From: Lactobacillus equicursoris DSM 19284 = JCM 14600 = CIP 110162
Lineage (GTDB): Bacteria > Bacillota > Bacilli > Lactobacillales > Lactobacillaceae
Assembly: GCF_001434815.1 (NCBI RefSeq)
Contig: NZ_AZDU01000001.1
Location: forward strand, 60,715 to 124,714
Length of the DNA: 64,000 nucleotides
Direction of reading: 5' to 3'
Position 1 is the first letter of the stretch; every line of letters begins with the position of its first letter. This document shows positions 45,361 to 56,600 of this stretch, piece after piece. Under the pieces are notes generated by a model, which was not told the DNA's origin, searched no databases, and saw nothing but the letters and a program-made list of their open reading frames with translations. The translations under genes and the position numbers were made by a program.

Positions 45361-45382
45361 CCACTTGTTATTACGTCAAAAA
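45361..45382 (-). promoter_or_regulatory. Competence-type promoter motif of recA
   Basis: Minus strand TTTTTGACGTAATAACAAGTGG, same orientation as recA and 98 nt from its start codon; 20 of 22 positions match the comFA copy. Confidence 0.72.
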
Positions 45383-45424
45383 TCGCATTTTTCACCTGAG
45401 AAATCGCAAATTTTAGAGAAAATT

Positions 45425-45449
45425 AAAAAACGCGCTAACGCGCGTTTTT
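45425..45449 (-). terminator. Terminator of pgsA
   Basis: AAAAACGCGC / GCGCGTTTTT hairpin with a short loop, separating pgsA from the recA promoter region. Confidence 0.85.
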
Positions 45450-45473
45450 ACAATTACTATTGCTTGGCAATTT

Positions 45474-46037
45474 TTACATTGAGCCCTTGAAGACGTCCCA
45501 TGATGAGTGGAAGTAGTCGTAGCCAGAGTAAATGGTGAAGATCAAGGCGATGTAGAGCAGAACCGTCCCAATATGGAAGATGTCGCCAAAGAGCAAGAAG
45601 ATGATTGACAGCATCTGGCAGGTGGTCTTGATCTTGCCTGGCATGGCGGCTGCCATGACCTTGCCGTTGTTTTCAACCACGATCAAGCGCAGACCCGTTA
45701 CGGCCAATTCCCGGCAGACGATGATGGCCACTACCCAAGCTGGGGCCAGTTTCAGGTCCACCATGAAGATGAAGGCCGTCATGGTCAGCATCTTGTCAGC
45801 CAGGGGGTCGGCAAATTTACCAAAGTTGGTTACCAGGCCTCTTGACCGGGCAATGTGACCATCAAACCAGTCAGTTGCAGATGCTACGGCAAAGACGATC
45901 ATGGCAACCACCCGGCTCCACAAGATCGTCGTCCCGGCAATTTCAAAAGAGCCGGCTGGCCAGCCCAAGATGAGCAAGAGCATAAAAACTGGGATCAAGA
46001 AGATCCGGAAAACAGTTAACTTATTTGGTAAATTCAT
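45474..46037 (-). CDS. pgsA: CDP-diacylglycerol-glycerol-3-phosphate 3-phosphatidyltransferase PgsA
   Basis: Makes phosphatidylglycerol phosphate, precursor of the main membrane lipid and of lipoteichoic acid. 187 aa, four to six membrane helices. The CDP-alcohol phosphotransferase motif DGHIAR(x8)G(x3)D(x3)D is complete (near residues 60-82). 33 nt downstream of rodZ, end of the ftsK-ymfFHI-rodZ-pgsA group. Confidence 0.96.
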   Translation of the reverse strand: MNLPNKLTVFRIFLIPVFMLLLILGWPAGSFEIAGTTILWSRVVAMIVFAVASATDWFDGHIARSRGLVTNFGKFADPLADKMLTMTAFIFMVDLKLAPAWVVAIIVCRELAVTGLRLIVVENNGKVMAAAMPGKIKTTCQMLSIIFLLFGDIFHIGTVLLYIALIFTIYSGYDYFHSSWDVFKGSM

Positions 46038-46070
46038 TTTTGTAAAATCCTCACTTTTTTACACGACGGT

Positions 46071-47192
46071 TTATTGAGCCTTGCTGGATGATTGAGCTCG
46101 GCTGCTTTGAGCTTGACTGGATGAAGCCTGGCTGCTTTGAGCCTGACTGGATGAGGCCTGGCTGCCTTGAGCTTGGCTAGAAGCTTGACTAGCGCTTGAT
46201 TGGCTGCTATAAGTCCGGCTTGAGTAGCTAGAAGAAGCAGCGCTAGAGTAGCTTGATGAACTGCTTGAGCTAGTGGATGAGCCAGTAGTGCTGTTGTTGT
46301 TTGCCCCCAAGTAGATGGTCAAGCGGCTAGTCCCGTTAACTTGCGTAAATGGAATCTTCTTGCCGCCGATCGTCACCGTTACGCCGGTGTCAGTCCCCAG
46401 GTAAACGATCAAAGTTGAGCCGTTCTTAACCGTTTCCGTGTGCTTTTCACCAGATTGCAAGGTGCCTTGGTTGGTGATGGCATTGTTGATAGAAACGTAG
46501 TAGTAGATAGCTTGCTTGCTTGAGCGAACAACCAGTGGAGCGCTAGACTTAATGCCAGTTACCCGGAAGGCAGAATTGCCCAGAGACTGTACCTTGATGG
46601 TGCTGGTCTTCTTCTTGGATGAAGAAGAAGCTGAGCTGCTCTTCTTGCTGGATGACTTCTTAGAAGAAGTGATCGTCACGCTGGAGCTGGCCTTTTCAGC
46701 ACTGTTTGAGCTGGACTTCTTGTTGTTGGCAAAAACTAAAGCCGCAATCACTACGATCAAGACAATGCCGCAACCCAGAGCCAATTTTGGCACTAGCTTG
46801 CGCCACTTGGCGTCTTGCTTTTCTTCTTTGTAGTTTTCTTCTTTAGCAATTTGCTTTTGTCTTGCCGGAGCTGGCTGGTAGACCTGTTCAGTTGGCGCTT
46901 CAACAGGTTCTTCTTCCTGCTTTTCAGCTTCAACTTCTTTTTCGTGCTCTTCCAGCTCTTCTTCAATGTCGCCTGAGTACTGGCTCAGCAGTTCCTTGCC
47001 GTCTAAGCCAACGACTTGCGCGTATTGACGGATAAAGGCGCGAACGTAAAAGTCGCCTGGCAGCTTGTCGAATTCGTTGTTTTCGATGGCTTCCAAGTAG
47101 CGGCCTTGAATCTTGGTAGCTTTCTCAATATCGGAAATGGAAAGCCCCTTAGCTTCTCTTGCAGTACGTAATTGTTCTCCAATGCCTGACAT
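46071..47192 (-). CDS. rodZ: RodZ-like helix-turn-helix membrane protein
   Basis: Cell-shape protein linking MreB to the envelope. 373 aa from ATG 47190-47192 (GAGG ribosome site). N-terminal HTH (residues 1-70, GLSISDIEKATKIQGRYLE), Glu-rich linker, one transmembrane helix (about 130-150), then an extracellular part: Ser/Lys-rich stretch, a DUF4115-like beta domain (about 205-300) and a Ser/Gln/Ala tail with a ten-residue repeat. Tail variation is expected from the underlying DNA repeat. Confidence 0.9.
   Translation of the reverse strand: MSGIGEQLRTAREAKGLSISDIEKATKIQGRYLEAIENNEFDKLPGDFYVRAFIRQYAQVVGLDGKELLSQYSGDIEEELEEHEKEVEAEKQEEEPVEAPTEQVYQPAPARQKQIAKEENYKEEKQDAKWRKLVPKLALGCGIVLIVVIAALVFANNKKSSSNSAEKASSSVTITSSKKSSSKKSSSASSSSKKKTSTIKVQSLGNSAFRVTGIKSSAPLVVRSSKQAIYYYVSINNAITNQGTLQSGEKHTETVKNGSTLIVYLGTDTGVTVTIGGKKIPFTQVNGTSRLTIYLGANNNSTTGSSTSSSSSSSYSSAASSSYSSRTYSSQSSASQASSQAQGSQASSSQAQSSQASSSQAQSSRAQSSSKAQ
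46101..46180 (-). repeat. 30-bp tandem repeat in the 3' end of rodZ
   Basis: Two full 30-bp units (46101-46130, 46131-46160), differing at two positions, and a partial third. Each encodes the ten residues QASSSQAQSS of the extracellular tail. Confidence 0.85.
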
Positions 47193-47260
47193 TATTAACC
47201 TCTTCAATCATCTTAAAATCTGTTTATAAATTATAGCACAATCCCGCTAGTTGTGCCGCC

Positions 47261-47989
47261 TTATTCTAGCCAGCCACCGCTTACATAGATCGTTTGCCCG
47301 GTTAAATAGTCGCTTTCCGGGTTTAGGAGGCAGTCAACCCAGTAAGCAATTTCCGTAGGATTGGCCAAATGGCCAGCTGGAATTTCTTCTGCTAGGTCAG
47401 CCAGCGTCTCTCCTGAAAACATGGCGTTCATCGGCGTCATCACGGCACCAGGCGCCACCACGTTTACCGTAAAGTGGCTAGCGGCAACTTCTCTAGCATA
47501 GGCCTGGGCAAAACGGCTGATACCGCCTTTACTTGCACTATAAACGGCCTCCATGGCGCTGCCCTGGCCACCATAAACGGAGCCCAGGTAGACAATCCGG
47601 CTGTGGTCGTGCTTTAACAGCTGGCTCTCCAGCAGCTTGGTCAACTTAATCGGATTTTCCAGGTTGACCTTCAAGATGCGCTCAATCACTTCAGAGCTTT
47701 GACTGCCTAAGAAGTCATAGTTGGTGATCCCTTGGGCAAAAATTGCCGCGTTAACCGGGAGCAAGCCTTCAACGAACTTCTTTAAATCCGCGTCTGCTGC
47801 GCAAAAGTCCTGCTGGATGGGCATGAAATCCTGGTCTGGATAAAGGCTGGCTAGCTCTTCCCCTAATTCAGCAGCTTCAGCCCAGTGACTGTTGCAGTGG
47901 AGGTAAAGGGACCAGCCGCTTTGAGCCAGTCGCTTAGCGATGGCTTGGCCGATGCCGCCAGTTGCGCCAAAAATGATTGCTCTTTTCAT
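47261..47989 (-). CDS. ymfI: Short-chain dehydrogenase/reductase YmfI-like
   Basis: SDR oxidoreductase of 242 aa, FabG-like. Cofactor loop GATGGIGQAIAK at residues 8-19, catalytic serine in LGSVYGG near 138, and YSASKGG (catalytic Tyr-Lys) near 152. Position between the M16 peptidase gene and rodZ is conserved in Firmicutes (ymfI). Substrate not known. Confidence 0.92.
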   Translation of the reverse strand: MKRAIIFGATGGIGQAIAKRLAQSGWSLYLHCNSHWAEAAELGEELASLYPDQDFMPIQQDFCAADADLKKFVEGLLPVNAAIFAQGITNYDFLGSQSSEVIERILKVNLENPIKLTKLLESQLLKHDHSRIVYLGSVYGGQGSAMEAVYSASKGGISRFAQAYAREVAASHFTVNVVAPGAVMTPMNAMFSGETLADLAEEIPAGHLANPTEIAYWVDCLLNPESDYLTGQTIYVSGGWLE

Positions 47990-47990
47990 G

Positions 47991-49232
47991 TTAGTCCTCC
48001 TGCCCTTGTGCCAGGTATGCGGTGCTGATGCCGCAGCCCTGCCACAGGTCTAGGCAAAAGGCCTGGTAGTCAGCAAAGCTCATGGCCTGGATTTTTTTCG
48101 TCATGGCAAAAATATCCTCGCCGTCTAAGCTTTCTTCGGCTAGCTCAACGCTAAAGGCCGGCAAGTGGTCCAAGCCGCGAATGGTTTGGGCCAGCCAGCT
48201 TCTCTTCAAGAGGTCAAAGAAGCCGTCCATTTCTCGGCCAGCAAAGAGCTGGTCCGCTTGGAGCTGCTTTTTTAATTCCGCAATAACCTTTTCTGCGTCT
48301 TGGCTAGTTCCCAGGATCATAACATAGTTGCCCTGTCTGGTCGTATTGACGCTGATCTGCAGGGGCTGGTTTAAGAGCTGCTTTTGCCGCATCCCGGCAA
48401 ACCAAGTGCTCATGGAGCCTAATTTTGATTCTAACATGATTTCTAAGAGAATTTGTGCCAGATCCTGACTTGCTAAAACTTTCTTAAAGTTTGGCAAAGA
48501 AACTTCCAGGGCAAACAGGGGCACGCCCTGGCTTGGCAAAACCAAGTCTTGACCAGCCTTAAAAGGCAAAGGCTTGGACCTTTTAGCCCCTTTTCCAGGC
48601 TTAAAATAGGTTTCTGATAGGGTCTTGGCCTGGCGCATGATAGTTTTTACCTGGTTTTCTGAAAAGTCACCGCAAGCAACGAATGACAGCTTCTCAGCCA
48701 CGTAATTTTCTTCATAGGTGGCCAGCAGCATGCCGCTGGTTACACTGGCAATCGATTCCTTGGTCCCGGCCACGTCGATAGCTAGGTTGCTGTCGCCGTA
48801 AACCGCCCGCAAGAGGCTGTCGCCCAGGACCCAGTCAGGCTCATCTTGGTACATGGCCAGTTCTTGCTGGATGATGGGGATTTCTTGCTCCACGTTTTCC
48901 TTGGTAAAAAAGGGCTCGCCGACCAGCTTAAAGAGGAGGTCAATCGTTGGGCCCACGTTTTTCACGCCGCTAGCGTAATACATGGTCTCGTTAAAAGAGG
49001 TAAAGGCATTGACATCGCTGCCCAATTTTTCAAATTCTAAAGACAGGTCCCCTTCCTGGCTGGCAAAGAGCTTGTGCTCTAAAAAGTGGGCCAGGCCCGG
49101 CACCGGCTGGGGGTCGCTGCTGCCAAAGTCGACAATGATCCCAAAAAAGCGCTGGTTAAAGCCAGGCTTTAAGATCACCTGGGCCTTGAAGCCGGAAGGA
49201 AAAGTCTTTTTGACAATATTTGGTCTAATCAT
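47991..49232 (-). CDS. ymfH: M16-family zinc peptidase YmfH-like
   Basis: 413 aa. Contains the inverted zinc motif HxxEH in GLAHFLEHKLFAS near residue 50, so it is the catalytic member of the pair with the next gene. Length and two-lobed architecture match the processing peptidases of this family, which work as heterodimers. ATG overlaps the ymfF stop by 4 nt, supporting equimolar synthesis. Substrate in Firmicutes is not established. Confidence 0.92.
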   Translation of the reverse strand: MIRPNIVKKTFPSGFKAQVILKPGFNQRFFGIIVDFGSSDPQPVPGLAHFLEHKLFASQEGDLSLEFEKLGSDVNAFTSFNETMYYASGVKNVGPTIDLLFKLVGEPFFTKENVEQEIPIIQQELAMYQDEPDWVLGDSLLRAVYGDSNLAIDVAGTKESIASVTSGMLLATYEENYVAEKLSFVACGDFSENQVKTIMRQAKTLSETYFKPGKGAKRSKPLPFKAGQDLVLPSQGVPLFALEVSLPNFKKVLASQDLAQILLEIMLESKLGSMSTWFAGMRQKQLLNQPLQISVNTTRQGNYVMILGTSQDAEKVIAELKKQLQADQLFAGREMDGFFDLLKRSWLAQTIRGLDHLPAFSVELAEESLDGEDIFAMTKKIQAMSFADYQAFCLDLWQGCGISTAYLAQGQED

Positions 49233-50445
49233 TTTAAAACATAGCTTTCATTTAAGTAGAGATTTTTGACAAAGTTAGCCAGGTCCTTGCTGGTGACCGC
49301 CTTAACGGCCTGAGCGAAGTTAAAGCCTTCGTAGTTTTCATGCAAGGCATAGCGGATCTTTCTGGCAAGCAACCAGGCTGAGCTGTCCTGGTTGATCAAT
49401 TGCCGGTTGACTAGCGCCTGCTTGCTTTGCTTGAGCAGGCCTGGATCGATCCGGCCATCAGCCACCATCTGCATCTCTTTAGCGATAATCTGCTCGGTTA
49501 GTTCCACCTTGCCTGGGTCAAGGCCGGCATTGATCAAGAAGAGGGAGTTGTCAGCGTACCAGTTGCTTTCAACGGCATAGGCTGCCCCCTTTTCTTCTCT
49601 GACTTTGGCAAACAGTCTTGAAGACTGCTCACCCGTCAGGTATTCCCGCAAGACCGTGCCGCAGGCTAAATCTGCCAAATTTGGCAAGGCCTTGTAGCCA
49701 TAGCCCAAAAAGAGCTGGGCTTGCTGGTTGCCCTGCTCGGCAGCTTTAGCAAAGCGGAGGTCCGGTGCGGCAATAGCCAAATCGCTCATTGGGAAGGCAA
49801 GGCTAAGGCCTGAAGCATCAAGGCCCTCATTAGCCAGCCGCGCCACCTGCCGGGCATCATAGGCCTGGCCTAAGAGGCAGGATGGGCAGCTTTCCAAGCT
49901 ATCAAAGAAGCGTCGGACATCTTGCACGGTGGCGGCCTCTATTTCTTCGATTGGTCCTAAAAAGCTAGCCGCATAGTCGGGCTGGTCTTGGTACCAGTAG
50001 TTGAAAAAGTCGATCAAGGCCTGGTTGTTGGGCTGAGCCACTAATTCTTGGTACTCATCCCGGAGCTGCCTTTGGCTGAGCTCCAGATTTTTTGCTACCA
50101 GCAAGGGATTAGTGACCAGGTCGATAAAAGTCTCCATGATTTCCCGGTAGTTGTAATCCGGATCCAGGATTTCTTGGGGCTCCACAAAGTCGACCAAGTA
50201 AGAAATAACCAATTCCTTGCCAAAGAGCTGCGGAGCGGCTTCAAAGCGGAAGGAATAAAGCTCGCTAAAACGGGCCGCGATCATGGCCGGATCCGGGTAA
50301 CTTTCACTGGCATTGCCCTGCATCTTGGTCAAAAGCGTTGCTAGCGCCAAGTTGTGCTGAGTCAGCGGCAAGCGGACAAAGTAGCCCAGACTGGCAGCTG
50401 AAAATTTTTGATTGCTTTGAATCTTGATATTTTTGTCATTTACCA

Positions 50446-50446
<1 letters not shown>
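49229..50446 (-). CDS. ymfF: M16-family peptidase homologue YmfF-like (no zinc motif)
   Basis: 405 aa, homologous in layout to YmfH but the region around residues 35-65 has no HxxEH, so it is probably the non-catalytic partner. A C-terminal M16 domain block GYGKALP-like region and RLFAKVREEKGAAYAVESN near residue 285 correspond to the substrate-binding R/Y elements. Starts within the ftsK stop (TAATG) and ends in ATGA with ymfH. Confidence 0.9.
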
Positions 50447-52791
<2,345 letters not shown>

Positions 52792-52806
52792 TTACTCACC
52801 TTACCC

Positions 52807-53202
52807 TTAGAAATTAGGTTCAAAGTCCAGGTTGATTGGTTCGTCCAAGGCAACTTGGGTTACTTCGTAAGTCAAGGTTTCGATGTATTCAACCAGTGGC
52901 CGGCTGAGCAAACGGTATGTTTCTTGGTCAAGGTCTTGGCCATCGCCGTGGTAGCCCATCAATTGCACCACTTGGGTGTTAACGCCGCTGACTTCGATCA
53001 CGTTGTCAGCGTCTGGAGTTACGTCGTAAACAACGGCAACTTCGTAGTAGCCGCCTGCTTCACCGGCATCTTCAACGCCGTCTTCGCCAGTTGCGACCAC
53101 TTGGCGGATGGCCACGTTAACTTCGTTCTTTTCTTCTGGTTCGTCCAGCAAGTCATAGTGGAAGGCACGTACGATAATTGGGGTTTGCTTGTTAAATTCC
53201 AT
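52807..53202 (-). CDS. DUF1149 family protein
   Basis: 131 aa acidic protein beginning MEFNKQTPIIVRAFHYDLL, no signal or membrane segment. The strand-rich pattern with a C-terminal block LVEYIETLTYEVTQVALDEP places it in the DUF1149 family, related in fold to SecB chaperones and restricted to Lactobacillales. 15 nt upstream of ftsK. Confidence 0.82.
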   Translation of the reverse strand: MEFNKQTPIIVRAFHYDLLDEPEEKNEVNVAIRQVVATGEDGVEDAGEAGGYYEVAVVYDVTPDADNVIEVSGVNTQVVQLMGYHGDGQDLDQETYRLLSRPLVEYIETLTYEVTQVALDEPINLDFEPNF

Positions 53203-53239
53203 ATTTTTACCTCAGTCTTTTTCTTCTTTAACAAAAATT

Positions 53240-53797
53240 CTAGTGTCCGTTAAGGTTTCTTTGATAGCGGCCAGGACGATTGTAGTCGTCTTTCAGCTTG
53301 TCGTTTTCGTAGTGGTGGGACTTTTCCATGTGGGGGAAGCCTTGCTGGCGCAAAGCTTCAAAAATCACGATCGCTGCTGAGTTGGACAAGTTGAAGGCCC
53401 GAATCTTATCAGACATCGGAATTCGCAAATTGCGTTCTTCATATTGTCGCATAAAGGTTTCTGGTAAACCAGTAGTTTCTCTGCCAAAAACAAAGAAATA
53501 TTCCTTGCTTGGGTCGGTGTAGTCAACATCCGTATAAGCCTTGCTGGAGAACTTGGAAATGAGGTACATTTCCGCATTGTCTGGCAGGCTGGCCAAGAAG
53601 GCCCTTAGGTCATCGTGGCGGCGGATTTCAACTTCCCCGCCGTAGTCTAAGACGGCCCGCTTTAAGTGCTTGTCGTCTAGGCGAAAGCCCAGGGGCTCGA
53701 TCAGGTCCAAAATGGTGTTGGTCCCGGCACAGGTTCTGGCAATGTTGCCAGTGTTGTCCGGAATTTCCGGTTCAAACAAAACGATATGGTTTGTCAT
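53240..53797 (-). CDS. trmL: tRNA (cytidine/uridine-2'-O-)-methyltransferase TrmL
   Basis: SPOUT methyltransferase that modifies wobble position 34 of tRNA-Leu. 185 aa. N-terminal EPEIPDNTGNIARTCAGTN at residues 9-27, GRETTGLPETFM near 105 and the knot motif IRAFNLSNSAAIVIFEALRQ near 132. Between the AI-2E permease gene and DUF1149, gaps of 3 and 37 nt. Confidence 0.95.
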   Translation of the reverse strand: MTNHIVLFEPEIPDNTGNIARTCAGTNTILDLIEPLGFRLDDKHLKRAVLDYGGEVEIRRHDDLRAFLASLPDNAEMYLISKFSSKAYTDVDYTDPSKEYFFVFGRETTGLPETFMRQYEERNLRIPMSDKIRAFNLSNSAAIVIFEALRQQGFPHMEKSHHYENDKLKDDYNRPGRYQRNLNGH

Positions 53798-53800
53798 TTT

Positions 53801-54988
53801 TTAGCTATTTTCCCTTTCTTCTTTTTGACCATTTTCTGGCGCTTTTTGCTCAGTCAAACTATCTGCATAAAGGTGAGAGACCTTCTTGTAGTAAGCAAAC
53901 AGGTGGCTGACTAAAATTTTGGCCACTGCGTACATGGGAATCCCGCCGATTACGCCGAGCAGCCCCCAGACAGAGCCGGCCCCCAGCATGACGACAATAG
54001 TCGTCACCGGGTGCATCTTCAAACGGTTGCCCACGATCAGGGGGCTGATAATCCGGGTTTCAACCAGCTGCTCGATGAAAAAGACGATCAGCACGTTGAC
54101 CAGCAGTGGTATCGACGTGACCGACGCAATGATCAAGGCTGGGATCAGCCCCAAGAAGGTCCCAAAATACGGAATCAAGTTCAAGCAGCCGACCGCAATC
54201 GCCAAGGCTGCCCCGTAAGGCTCACCAATAATGGTGTAGCCGATAAAGAACATGATGCCGACGCAGATGGCAACGGAGACTTGACCTCTAACGTAGGAGG
54301 ACATGGCCCCGTTAACTTCACTAAGCAGGCTGCTTGTGGCTTGTTCCCAGCGCTTTGGTGCAAAATGGGCCAGGTAAGGCCGCAATTTGGAGCCATCCTT
54401 TAGCATGAAAAATAAGATGAACGGCGCCGTGGCAAGGGTTGTAAAGACCGAGGCCGCCACATTGACGGCATTGGTCAAGTTGCTGAAAGCATTAGAGACC
54501 GCAGAGCCAGTTAACTGGTTCATGTCCTTTTGCAAGGAAGCCAGCTGCTTTTGAATCGAGTCTCGCAGGCCACTAAGCTTGGGCTTGCTGAGTAAGTCAT
54601 CGATCGCCTCTGTGGCATTTTTCCAAATTGCTGGCCAGTTCTTGACCAGAGAATTGATCTGATTTTGGACAACTGGGATCATCGAGTTGATCATCCAGAT
54701 AATCAAGAGCGTGACTAGGGCAAAAATGGCCAGGATCGTGATTGTCCGTGGCACCTTAAACCTTTTCTCCAGCCGGTTAACCACTGGATTCATCAGGTAA
54801 TATTGCAAAAGCGCCACGATCACCGGTGGCATGACCGCGCCTAAAAACACGTTAACCGGGTCAAAGATAAAGGAGATCCGGTTAAAGACCAGGATGATGA
54901 TCAAGGTCAAGAGGACGTTGATCAGCCCCACGCTGAAGCGGTTGTTTAGGACCCACTGGCTAAAGACGCTGTCAGCTTTTTTCTTCAT
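53801..54988 (-). CDS. AI-2E family transporter
   Basis: 395 aa membrane protein with seven or eight predicted helices and a large soluble insertion (about 125-190) typical of the AI-2E exporter superfamily. Conserved GAVMPPVIVALLQYYLMNP near residue 55 and the FIEQLVETRIISPLIVGNRL block near 310. Family members export autoinducer 2 or move ions; which applies here cannot be told. 11 nt downstream of the GutA-like gene. Confidence 0.9.
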   Translation of the reverse strand: MKKKADSVFSQWVLNNRFSVGLINVLLTLIIILVFNRISFIFDPVNVFLGAVMPPVIVALLQYYLMNPVVNRLEKRFKVPRTITILAIFALVTLLIIWMINSMIPVVQNQINSLVKNWPAIWKNATEAIDDLLSKPKLSGLRDSIQKQLASLQKDMNQLTGSAVSNAFSNLTNAVNVAASVFTTLATAPFILFFMLKDGSKLRPYLAHFAPKRWEQATSSLLSEVNGAMSSYVRGQVSVAICVGIMFFIGYTIIGEPYGAALAIAVGCLNLIPYFGTFLGLIPALIIASVTSIPLLVNVLIVFFIEQLVETRIISPLIVGNRLKMHPVTTIVVMLGAGSVWGLLGVIGGIPMYAVAKILVSHLFAYYKKVSHLYADSLTEQKAPENGQKEERENS

Positions 54989-54999
54989 TTAACCACCTC

Positions 55000-55380
55000 T
55001 TAAAGGTGCTCGTAGACAATCTCGTCGTCAATTCTGAAAGTTGGGACTGGATCCTTGCCGTCAAGTTCCAGGTAAACCGCGTTAGACATCGGCTTCTTTG
55101 GCAGCTTGTCAGCAAAGAATAAGCTGACGTGGCCCAAAGCCCGCAAGTTGCTGATAGCCATAGAGCCAACAGCCGAAATAATTAGGGTTTGCCCATCGAT
55201 GGTGATCGTGTCGCCCTTTTTCAAAACGATGCCTTGAGCAGCTTCTTCATCGTCAAACTCTTGGATGACTGAGACCTTTCTCAGTTCGTCATTAGCGGTT
55301 TGACCAAACAAAATTACCGTGCGATCCTTTTCGCTGATCGCGCTTGTTCCGATTTCTTTAATTGTTGATATCCATTTCAT
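55000..55380 (-). CDS. GutA-like PTS IIA domain protein without phosphorylation site
   Basis: 126 aa from ATG 55378-55380 (AGGTG upstream). The block SAVGSMAISNLRALGHVSLFF is a clear match to the glucitol IIA family (SrlB/GutA), but the segment that carries the phosphorylated histidine in E. coli SrlB (CFIHCH) reads SVIQEF here, without histidine. No EIIB or EIIC gene is near. It is therefore probably not a sugar PTS component but a family offshoot with a binding role (inference). Confidence 0.85.
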   Translation of the reverse strand: MKWISTIKEIGTSAISEKDRTVILFGQTANDELRKVSVIQEFDDEEAAQGIVLKKGDTITIDGQTLIISAVGSMAISNLRALGHVSLFFADKLPKKPMSNAVYLELDGKDPVPTFRIDDEIVYEHL

Positions 55381-55564
55381 TTTCATCACCTACTTACTTA
55401 AATTTTATCATACTGAACTAGACAAACTAGTCCAAGTTGCCAAAAGTGAAGCAGGAATTTGTTAATTATTGATTACATCTTTTATCCTTTATCGACTTTT
55501 GCCAGCTAGAAGCATAATATTTAAGTTAGAATAGTAGTGTATTGCAATAGAGGAGGTAAAAAAT

Positions 55565-56578
55565 TTGCATATTCTAATCGGTGGCTACACCAAGCACGAG
55601 TCAGATGGGATTTACCAATTTGACTTTATTGGGGCCGGAAACGAAGCTCACCTTGAGCAAAGAAGAAATGTTGTAAAAGTAGGCGGGCCAACCTACTTCC
55701 AAAAGGATGGCGACTTCATTTTTACCATTAAAAACGAAGATGGCCACGGCGGTATCGCCACTTATGAAAATGGCCGCTTGGTCAGCCAGCTGCTCCATGA
55801 AGGGTCATCCCCAGCCTACGTTGGCATTAACAAGGACAAGCACCTGCTGTATACGGCCAACTACCATACTGGCGTTTTGGCTGTGATCAGCTACGACGAA
55901 AAGGGGCAATTGACCCTGCTTGACCAAGTCAAGCACGAAAGCCGGGCTTTGGGGCCACGTCCTGAACAAGTGGACAGTGCCCACCCCCACTACTTTGACC
56001 AAACGCCAGGCGGGCACTTGGTATCCTGCGACCTTGGTCAAGATCGTGTCGACTTCTATGATTTTGATGGTCAGCACCTAACCCACCTGGCCAGCTACCA
56101 AAACGAAGACGGCTTTGGCACCCGCCACCTGGTCTTTGACCCAAGTGGCAGCTACTTCTATGTTGCCGGGGAATTGTCCAGCCAGGTCAACGTCGTTAAG
56201 TTTGACGAAGAAAACTGGATGTTCCAAAATGTGGCCACTTGTTCCACGATTCCCGCCAGCTGGGACCAGCATAACGGCGCAGCTGCAATCCGCTTGTCTA
56301 AAGACGGCAAGTTCTTGTACGTGTCAAACCGCGGCCATGATTCTATTGCTGTCTTTGAAGTCCAAGACGACCACAGCTTGAAATTAATTCAAAGAATTTC
56401 GACTTACGGCGAATTCCCACGCGACTTCAACTGGGACGAAGACGAGAAATACGTCGTTGCCGCCAACCAAAACAGTAATAACGCTACTCTTTACCAAAGG
56501 GCTAGCGACGGTACCTTGGCCCTCTTGGTCAAAGACATTGCCGTACCTGAAGGCACGAGAGTCTTATTCACTGATTAG
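55565..56578 (+). CDS. pgl: Lactonase family protein (6-phosphogluconolactonase type)
   Basis: 337 aa seven-bladed beta-propeller enzyme of the YbhE type, predicted to hydrolyse 6-phosphogluconolactone in the pentose phosphate route. Start TTG at 55565 after GAGGAGG. Characteristic blocks: VDSAHPHYFDQTPGG near residue 140, GFGTRHLVFDPSGSYFYVAGEL near 180 and NRGHDSIAVFEV near 260. No signal peptide, so cytoplasmic. Confidence 0.9.
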   Translation: MHILIGGYTKHESDGIYQFDFIGAGNEAHLEQRRNVVKVGGPTYFQKDGDFIFTIKNEDGHGGIATYENGRLVSQLLHEGSSPAYVGINKDKHLLYTANYHTGVLAVISYDEKGQLTLLDQVKHESRALGPRPEQVDSAHPHYFDQTPGGHLVSCDLGQDRVDFYDFDGQHLTHLASYQNEDGFGTRHLVFDPSGSYFYVAGELSSQVNVVKFDEENWMFQNVATCSTIPASWDQHNGAAAIRLSKDGKFLYVSNRGHDSIAVFEVQDDHSLKLIQRISTYGEFPRDFNWDEDEKYVVAANQNSNNATLYQRASDGTLALLVKDIAVPEGTRVLFTD

Positions 56579-56600
56579 TTAGGAGTTTTTTGAAGAATTT

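Noticed and set aside
45263..45364. N-terminal extension of RecA
   Set aside because: It covers the -10, -35 and SOS sequences; TTG at 45262 behind AGGAGG matches the usual RecA N-terminus.
46101..46180. CRISPR-like array
   Set aside because: The repeats are directly adjacent without spacers and are in frame within rodZ.
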